A stretch of DNA of 64,000 bases from positions 651,001 to 715,000 of the forward strand of contig JAOTOM010005132.1 in NCBI GenBank assembly GCA_034440615.1, given 5' to 3'. Source of the DNA: Ashinkailepas kermadecensis. Taxonomy: Eukaryota; Arthropoda; Thecostraca; Neolepadidae. Of the stretch, positions 57,545 through 64,000 are shown piece by piece (position 1 is the stretch's first letter; every line of letters begins with the position of its first letter). The translations under genes were made by a program, and so were the position numbers. Below the pieces are notes generated by a model. It saw nothing but the letters and a program-made list of their open reading frames with translations, had not been told where the DNA came from and did no database searches.

Positions 57545-57960
57545 AGGGGGATGGGGACGCGTGTGAGTAGTCTCGACAGCAGCAAGGTGCGAGGTCATGG
57601 TCAGGGTCATGTCAGGTCAGGTCAGCTCAGCCGCTGCCGCTTCTGTAAGGCTAGGGGAGGGCGTGTGCGCGGTGTCTCGACAACAGTATGCTCCAAGATC
57701 AGGGTCAGATCATCCGCCGCCGCTCCTGTAGGGGTGGGGGTGGAGTGGAGGAGGGGGTCGTGTCCGCAGTCTTGACGACAGTAGGGTCTGAGGTCAGGGT
57801 CAGATCAACCGTAGCCGCTGCTCCTATAGGGGTTGGGTGGGGAGCGTGTCCGCAGTCTCGACAATAGCAGGGTCCGAGGTCAGGGTCAGATCACCCGCCG
57901 TCGCTCCTGTGGGGGGGGGGGGGCGTCTGTCATCTCGACAGCAGCAGGGTCCTAAGACTG
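57545..57960. repeat. About 80-90 bp tandem repeat of an OATP splice-acceptor region, about five copies
   Basis: Units contain GTCTCGACA(A/G)(C/T)AGCA(G)GG, GGTCAGGGTCAGATC and CCGCCG(C/T)(C/T)GCTCCTGT(A/G)GGGG. On the minus strand the last phrase reads CCCCTACAGGAGCGGC, a near copy of the true acceptor and exon start CTCCACAGGAGTGGC. The array begins about 6 bp from the acceptor. Confidence 0.9.
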
Positions 57961-59160
57961 GGTCAAATCAGCCAACGTCAGCAACCCACTGTGACAGTCA
58001 TCTAAAGATGATTGTGAAAAAAGGTGTTCAATGCATTAAAGGTTGACTCAGCCGTCTGCAATGTGAAAATTACGGGATATCTTATCTTCCGTTACATGAC
58101 TATTTTAATGCCATCACACTGCTCTTGATGTATGTAGTATATTGCTTCCTCATAAAAAAAAACACCAAAGCGAACAAGAAAGGACGCAGAGACAAGCCCA
58201 TGTGGGATGTATGTTGCATGTGGCCAGACCATCTGCTTCCGGTAGGTAATGTCTGCAGATGGGAGCGTTTTCAGTGGCGTCGTGCGTCACGTAAGCTATA
58301 AGGGGAAATTTTGATTGAAAACATAGCAATGCCTTTTGGGGACGATGGACTTGCATATCAAGCATCAGCTACTATCAGCTTATCAGCACCTGCGTAGCAA
58401 GTTGCCATCTCCCCCACCCCAAGCTTCGTCTTCCTGGAATGTCCTCCGATCATAATCATTCACGAGAACTTATGACAAAACTCACCAAAAATGTCTTCTA
58501 CTTACGTTTTCCTTCAAACAGTGACAGCTGATCGTCACCAAAATTTTTCGCCGTCAAATTCAGCTCCAACTACAAATGAATTCTTCCACGAATCGTGGAA
58601 TAATTGCGACTAGAATAGTATTGGAATAGAAATAACTATGGCATCGTGGACCACGATGCTAGCTATTTCCATACATTATACCATATCATCATTGTCGGAT
58701 TCAAGTTTCAATGGCCTGCATTTCGACTCTCCGGACATGACACTGATTTTCTGAGAACATATCAACCACAAAGTATCTAAGGATTAAATCAACTGCCACC
58801 TGTTTATGTTTTTTATCATGCAGTGAAATAGCGGATACAACAATGCGAGACGTGACATCCACCGACACTGCAACGAGGACACAACGAACATGCCTGCCTG
58901 AGTAACCTCCATCCCTGTCGCTACATGGCGTAAGTCGCCGCGTAATCGGAGCTCATATACTTCAGAGGGTGATCAGGCAGCTGACAGACACGGTAATGCG
59001 CTGCCAATGCAGCAGCTTTTTACCAGCAGCACTTCGCTTCAGGGAATGTTGTGGCGTATAAACTGGGTGTCAATATCCCAACCGGCCTTTGGCTTTCCCA
59101 ACCAGTCGTTGTGCTCTTTTCTCCTGTTCCTCCCAATTTCCCCAGTCCCATTATTCTTTT
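57961..59160. other. OATP intron, unique
   Basis: No additional feature was recognised. Confidence 0.35.
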
Positions 59161-59169
59161 TAAAGGTGG

Positions 59170-59414
59170 TAAGGGCGGATACAAGGGAGAACTGGGGACA
59201 TGTTCCCATACCCCCATGGGAAGGTGACACCCCTCCGGCCGGGAAAGGGTGCCCCTCTGGGAAGGCTCGAATGCACCCCTCCCCCTTTCCCCCTCGAACT
59301 TTCTCAGCCGGAGGCGCCCCTCGGAATGCAAAGCCACCCGGCGCCCCTCCAAGAACTTTCGAAGTGGCGCCCTCGGTACATGTGCCCCCATGACAATTCC
59401 TGGATCCGCCCCTG
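59170..59414 (+). mobile_element. hAT MITE, 245 bp, perfect 8 bp target duplication
   Basis: The flanks are AAAGGTGG at 59162-59169 and 59415-59422. Left end TAAGGGCGGATACAAGG; right end read inward CAGGGGCGGATCCAGG, 12 of 16 identical. It lies in an OATP intron, 135 bp from the donor of the exon at 59549-59714. The interior is C-rich on the plus strand and non-coding. Confidence 0.87.
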
Positions 59415-59548
59415 AAAGGTGGCCTGTTTCCTAAGTATCAATGCCCTTTTCACAACTTCGCACACCAAAAAAAAATCCCGACTCGTTATGATAGTGGCAG
59501 GCAAGCGTTACCGGTACACCACACAGGGAGCAGCGCACGTGGTCTCAC

Positions 59549-59714
59549 CTGTGAAAAGGCCGGCTTGGCTGGCCGGCAGGCCCAGCTGATTCTGTATGTA
59601 CTTGGGCATGAAGGTAGAGATGCCGGAGATGACGGCACCGTCAGTGCCGCCCGCCAGCGAGACGCAGAGGAAGGTGGGGTTGGTGAGGCAGCCCCACACG
59701 GCCGCCGGCAGGTG
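59549..59714 (-). CDS. SLCO/OATP transporter, first recognised exon (TM7 region)
   Basis: Read from 59714 downward. The acceptor GGCTGCTCAG ends at 59715 (phase 0) and the donor TTCACAG|GTGAGA starts at 59548 (phase 1). It encodes HLPAAVWGCLTNPTFLCVS, then GAVISGISTFMPKYIQNQL and LPASQAGLFTG. This corresponds to the OATP stretch '..L..LL.NP.F........E......FLPKY...Q..L..S.A....G' around TM7. OATPs are 12-TM carriers of bile salts, steroid conjugates, eicosanoids and other organic anions in the plasma membrane. The five exons in this window (59714 to 51054) keep phase throughout and give about 318 residues, roughly the C-terminal half. The N-terminal exons (TM1-6) were not found between 59715 and 64000 and probably lie beyond the window. 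Confidence 0.92.
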
Positions 59715-59820
59715 CTGAGCAGCCACACCCGGTGGTCAGTAGGGGAAGGTGGGGTTGGTGAGGCAGCCCCACACGGCCGCCGGCAGGTGCTGAGCAGCCA
59801 CACCCGGTGATCAGTAGGTC
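59671..59820. repeat. 75 bp tandem duplication of an OATP exon start with its acceptor
   Basis: Copies 59671-59745 and 59746-59820 (landmark AAGGTGGGGT at 59671 and 59746) are almost identical. On the minus strand each holds GTGTGGCTGCTCAG plus the first 44 bases of the exon at 59549-59714. The upstream copy is a second acceptor followed by a truncated exon. Confidence 0.95.
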
Positions 59821-60648
59821 ATCGTCACGGAGAAAAAAAAAGGTGGGACACTAGACGGACAGATTCGTGAACACAACAGGGCCCACACATAGTTACCGTC
59901 CTGTAAACTAACGCGTTGCAGGAACAGGAAACTGGCAATACGACACCTTGTCTAGCGCATGATAGTGAGACATTCTGTAGGACTGCGTCCGTCATTTATT
60001 TGATGCTGATGGATGTTGAAATATAATTACTAGATGCGGCTGTGCTGATAGAAAACTTAAATAAAAAATCACGGCTAGTAGACAAACCGCATTCTTCTTA
60101 GTGGGCTTCTGAGCAAAACAAGCGGCCAAAGTTTTCCAGAGCAGCATTTTACGATTCTCAATGAAGTTAAGAACAGGAGCAGACGAATATCCCTACGCCA
60201 CACACACACATTTGGCAACGCCCATAATTCCTAGGCAAAGACGAAGAGGAAAGGTCTCTTTTTGTCGTGGAAGGTGATCACGAGGGATAGCCGTGACAAG
60301 ACGGCGTCGCTGGTGCGGTTATTCCCTAAGGTGTTTTCTCGCCGATATGTTGACATTGGCACTTATCGCGGTGGTCAAGTAGATTTAGAGTTGCAGCCTG
60401 ATACTCGCAATTTGTAAAGCCTTACCCAATACCGTGGGCGCGGGAGGACCGGATGAACTCTCGGTTGGATTAAAAGGCTGTGGGGAAGAGGGAGAGGGAT
60501 AGACCTCCGATTGGAATTCGCCATTCTCTTGATGTCAAAGATTCTCCCAAATATCACATTTTTCAGGATACGCGATCTATTATAAGCTGCTAACCGCAAA
60601 CATAACTTCTGAGCAACGTAACTTCCGAGCAAGGTTGTGCTTAAAACC
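59821..60648. other. Unique sequence
   Basis: No exon or repeat was recognised. Confidence 0.35.
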
Positions 60649-60663
60649 ACGAATGACTTTTTA

Positions 60664-60820
60664 GGGGACGAGTGGTCTAGGGGTTAGATGCTCGTCTCAC
60701 AATCGAAAGATTGTGGGTTCGAATCTCACCTGTCGCTACTCTTCGCCCGCGACCAATCGGCGTGAGAGATTGGCGACGCTATATGACTCAACGGTCGATG
60801 TGTCGTAAAACCAATAACCA
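60664..60820 (+). mobile_element. tRNA-derived SINE, full length, perfect 15 bp target duplication
   Basis: The 157 bp body is flanked by ACGAATGACTTTTTA at 60649-60663 and 60821-60835. It begins GGGGACGAGTGGTCTAGGGG, with the A box TGGTCTAGGGG and B box GGTTCGAATCT. A unique body contains CTTCGCCCGCGACCAATCGG and GGTCGATGTGTCGTAAAACC, and it ends AATAACCA. The perfect duplication marks a recent insertion. It matches the minus-strand copy at 50055-50196 and the partial copies at 53742 and 49832. Confidence 0.93.
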
Positions 60821-60835
60821 ACGAATGACTTTTTA

Positions 60836-61639
60836 AGTTTTCCCTATATGGTCTGGAGGTAGCTACCGCTCTCCATATGGAACATTCATATTGCAAGCTT
60901 CCAATATGCAAGCATATTGGAATTTGTGGTTGCCAATAGAGTCCGGCGAAATGTGTGCCTTTCATGCACTCGGCAAAACGCATTACGCATATCACATGGC
61001 CATGTGTGCGTGCAGTGCTCGTGTTTTCTGCATGTTACTACCCACGTAGGCCAAGAGATTACGCCGGAAGTTATCACGATAGCTCCTGAATGCGCCCAGT
61101 GCATTCGTGATTTGCGAGTTCCGACCTCAGCTAAAGATGTCAAGCGGCTGTATGGAATTTTATCATGGTTCAGTGGTTCAGGAAATTCCTATTCCGTCTT
61201 TTTCCACCACCGCAACGTCTCTGTTAGATCTTGCGAATTCGCCACATTTCTATTGGAATGAGAAATTAGAGCATTCATTAAAAGGAGCGTAGGACACCTT
61301 ACCATATAGTCCCGCGTTGGCACATCCCAGACAGGGCGATTGGCTCGTGCTCGACGCAGATAGCGGCATTTCTGGTTCTGGCCAAATTATGTGCCAAGTT
61401 CAGGATGGCAAAAACATATTTGCATTGAACGAAAGCAGGCATAGCCGTAACCAGAGGATACGGACCATCTTATAATTCGAAGCATGCAGATTCACCCCGG
61501 GTTTGATGTAGGATGATGGCGATCGCAAGTATCTGGCGAGTGCCATACTAGCCGCTGTACGTGGAGGGCATCAGCGTGCCTTCAATGCACCAACACGGCC
61601 GCCCCGGTGCCGCGTCCGCCGCCCTATCGAGTCAGTTGC
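60836..61639. other. Unique sequence
   Basis: No feature was recognised. A 114-codon open frame at 60917-61261 (+) lacks domains. Confidence 0.35.
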
Positions 61640-61669
61640 CAACTCATCCCTCTAGCCGGGGGCGAGCGT

Positions 61670-61756
61670 GTGCAACTATTTGAACCCTGTCTTGTCACGA
61701 CGAGAGAGACCAATGCAGGCCGGCGCTCTAACCAACTGAGCTATCGCGGCGGCATC
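61670..61756 (-). pseudogene. tRNA-like sequence (Ala/Val-type head), pseudogene or second SINE family
   Basis: On the minus strand GCCGCGATAGCTCAGTTGG, then TTAGAGCGCCGGCCTGCA, is a well-preserved D and anticodon arm. About 35 bp later there is a B-box-like GGGTTCAAATAG. The intervening region is too long and the acceptor does not pair, so this is a tRNA-related repeat and not a tRNA gene. Confidence 0.55.
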
Positions 61757-62437
61757 GCATCGCTGACCGGGATGTTTGTTCTCCTGCAGATTACACCACG
61801 TCACACTTACTTTGCACCGCTAAGCTACCGACATGCTTGCATGTGCTTATTTGCCTGCTGTACAATGTTGACCAAGAGCATACGCTTCGGCTAGCAATGG
61901 CTGTTCTATTTGCCACCGGGAGAGGAGAAAACGTCTGGTGGGCAAAAGGTGTCATGCGTATGTCTGCTTGCTTGGTTTTGTCCATGATTATGTATGAAGC
62001 ATGTGTGTATTATGGTATTAAGGCGAATTAGTCTTGCCTGCTTATTATTGGCTGCGTTGTGGTGAACATGTTTTGCTTGCTTAGGCTTACAGTGTCATCC
62101 CTTTCTATGCGCAAAAACCCCTGACCTTCGACCAGGCAATGCGCCCTCTCATTCCCAGAGATTACCTCAGTCACTGCACCTGTGTACCTTGTGCCGTTTC
62201 TGACACACGTTGTACCCGATATCTCAGACTTTCCACCATGGTCAATGCGCGGACTGACAACACAGTGAAGAGAGTTCAGGTGTGTGTACAAATTTATAAT
62301 TCGAACGGTGGGAACAGAGGAGGTGGTTTGCCGATCAGCTTCGCCTCCTCGTGCAGCATCAGCATGCCGGGGATGTGCAGCACGTCAACATGTTATCCAG
62401 CCGGCACGAGAACGCAGCTGACGAAATTCTTCCTCAG
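61757..62437. other. Unique sequence
   Basis: No supported gene. A short minus-strand frame at 62319-62396 (MLMLHEEAKLIGKPPP) has exon-like codon use but no convincing splice sites. Confidence 0.35.
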
Positions 62438-62559
62438 TCAAATTGCACACCACGGATGTGGATCGGAATCGTGTGTCCATCGCCGAGTCCCTGGAAGGTG
62501 ACGTCATCGCTGAGTCCCAGGAAGGTGACGTCACAGGGGAGGAATCCGATCAGTCGGTG
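62438..62559 (+). CDS. Candidate acidic exon ending in a reiterated donor
   Basis: The acceptor AAATTCTTCCTCAG ends at 62437 (phase 1) and the donor TCGGTG|GTGAGC starts at 62560 (phase 0). It encodes KLHTTDVDRNRVSIAES, then LEGDVIAESQEGDVTGEESD, an acidic stretch with an internal nine-residue duplication (IAES-x-EGDV). I recognise no family. The exon end and donor are the seed of the adjacent 114 bp array. No neighbouring exons of this gene were identified, so the call rests on splice sites, codon bias and the array homology. Confidence 0.4.
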
Positions 62560-62589
62560 GTGAGCAGTGGCCAAGGTCAGCCAACGTCA

Positions 62590-63050
62590 GCACTTTCCCC
62601 CCCGACCGAGACGGACCGACCGAGACGGTGGGGAGCCGCTCCCCACGGAGGAGGGACCCACAGGGGAAGAGACTCCTCAGGCAGTGGTGAGCAGTCGCAC
62701 GTCAGCCAAGGTCAGCACTTTCCCCCCGACCGAGACTCCCGGTGGGGAGCCGCTCCCCACGGAGGAGGGACTCACAGGGGAAGAGACTCCTCAGGCAGTG
62801 GTGAGCAGTCGCACGTCAGCCAAGGTCAGCACTTTCCCCCCGACCGAGACTCCCGGTGGGGAGCCGCTCCCCACGGAGGAGGGACTCACAGGGGAAGAGA
62901 CTCCTCAGGCAGTGGTGAGCAGTCGCACGTCAGCCAAGGTCAGCACTTTCCCCCCGACCGAGACTCCCGGTGGGGAGCCGCTCCCCACGGAGGAGGGACC
63001 CACAGGGGAAGAGACTCCTCAGGCAGTGGTGAGCAGTCACGCGTCATCTA
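62590..63050. repeat. 114 bp tandem repeat, four copies, each carrying an exon end and GTGAGC donor
   Basis: GGTGGGGAGC landmarks at 62627, 62741, 62855 and 62969 give exactly 114 bp (38 codons). Every unit contains CACAGGGGAAGAGACTCCTC, AGGCAGTG|GTGAGCAGT and CAAGGTCAGCACTTTCCCC. These are homologous to the exon end, donor and intron start at 62530-62600. Donors fall at 62560, 62687, 62801, 62915 and 63029. Confidence 0.93.
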
Positions 63051-64000
63051 AGGTCAGCAATTTCCTTCCGGCCGAGATCCTCGGTTGGGAGGGGTGCTCA
63101 CAGGACGCGTTCGCTCCGCCGAGCAATGCAGCCCGGAGCAGTGGGGTGCTATTGGCAAGCGTAATAGCACATTTTCTTATAAATGAACTTTTTCCTAGTT
63201 ATCGCCATCTTGGTCTCGCGTCGAGTGCGGCACCTTCCAGCCGCTCCGTGTCTCTGTTTACTTTTCACCCGAAAGGTGACTTTCTCCGCTTCCACTGCGT
63301 TTGAGACTAGTCGGTTGTGTCCGCCCAACGTCTGCGAAAGTCTCAAGTCGTCAGAAGTGTCTTCTTGAATCAGCCTTGAAGTGATTTGATTGTTGTTCGT
63401 GTTTGTAATTGCCGGATTGTATGCTCGCCAGCCCAGCCCGCTGTCTTCCCACCGCCGAGGGCTCCGACCGATTCAATCCCTCAATTCAGCCTGGCGGACC
63501 GACCGCCACTGCGTGCCCCGGTCGACATGTCGCGGCGGTACAGTTCCCGGCTGTCACGCACTCGAGGCCAGATGGCGTCTCATGCAGGTCGAGTGCTTTT
63601 GCTATTCCCCGAAATGAACATCATTCGTCAGGCCCTTCGCAACATGAGCAGGACTCTCCAGCAGCACGGGGAAAACATGGAACGCGGAGACGGGCGCCTA
63701 CTTTAGGCTCACTCACGACGACCGTGTCCTCGTCCTGCAGCTGAGTGCAAGCGGAGGAGCAGGGCGATAGACTCGCATCCCAACCGTCCATGCAAGACCA
63801 GCCTCGAGTCAGCTGGACCGGGAGCCGAAACGACACCGGCTAGCGAACGGTGCCTAGACGCTCTGCCGCTGCTGGAAATCTGATGACAGACCCGTGAACA
63901 TGGTCACCATGAGCGAGCTCAACTCAGACTATCCGAGCTCAAATTTGGGTATATCAATACCCAGTTATTGGTTCCCAATGTTGACTTGGTCATCAGCTTG
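63051..64000. other. Unique sequence to the window end
   Basis: A 106-codon frame at 63386-63706 (+) contains MNIIRQALRNMSRTLQQHG, a possible helix, but it has no clear splice borders or known domain. Otherwise nothing is recognised. Confidence 0.4.

Noticed and set aside
62319..62396. Minus-strand stretch with exon-like codon use considered as an upstream OATP exon
   Set aside because: No acceptor in the right phase and no similarity to OATP sequence between TM6 and TM7.

Overview
The window reads as nuclear DNA of an invertebrate animal. It has short GC-rich exons with canonical GT/AG borders separated by kilobases of intron, non-LTR retrotransposon fossils, a hAT transposase fossil, many short DNA-transposon derivatives, a tRNA-derived SINE, and an exceptional number of unrelated minisatellites. 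Nothing prokaryotic was seen: no operons, no ribosome-binding sites, no long intact bacterial-style genes. A crustacean or other arthropod is a plausible source, but the sequence alone does not prove it.

Host genes. (1) On the minus strand, five consecutive exons between 59714 and 51054 have perfectly matched splice phases. They encode the C-terminal half of an SLCO/OATP organic-anion transporter, including the cysteine-rich Kazal-like loop. (2) On the plus strand, exons at 19353-19484 and 22013-22493 encode a basic helix and a capping-protein-interaction (CPI-like) motif. Exons at 40929-41305, 42020-42168, 43382-43468 and 46403-46792 encode a serine-rich then coiled-coil protein ending in a stop. 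The phases allow all six to belong to one gene, but the join across the 18 kb intron is unproven. (3) A candidate acidic exon lies at 62438-62559 (+).

Region by region. 1-5.6 kb: a TA microsatellite, three minisatellites (47, about 80 and 29 bp units) and a dead reverse transcriptase. 5.7-7.7 kb: three copies of a short hAT-like MITE. 7.27-13.35 kb: a TTAA-flanked inverted-repeat element carrying a broken CR1/L2/Daphne-like LINE (minus) and a 244 bp foldback element. 13.9-15.8 kb: hAT transposase pseudogene. 17.3-26.6 kb: 38, 20, about 40 and 78 bp arrays around the first plus-strand exons. 26.6-40.9 kb: mostly unrecognised intronic or intergenic DNA with 29-31 and 58 bp arrays. 41-47 kb: coiled-coil exons mixed with four hAT MITEs and two copies of the shorter family. 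49.8-61.8 kb: the OATP gene, SINE copies and more MITEs. 62.4-63.1 kb: the acidic exon and its 114 bp array.

The most unusual pattern is that several minisatellites are tandem copies of exon/intron boundaries. The arrays at 57545-57960, 54712-54855, 59671-59820 and 62627-63050 repeat the splice acceptor or donor of the exon they touch. They create ladders of cryptic splice sites beside functional ones.
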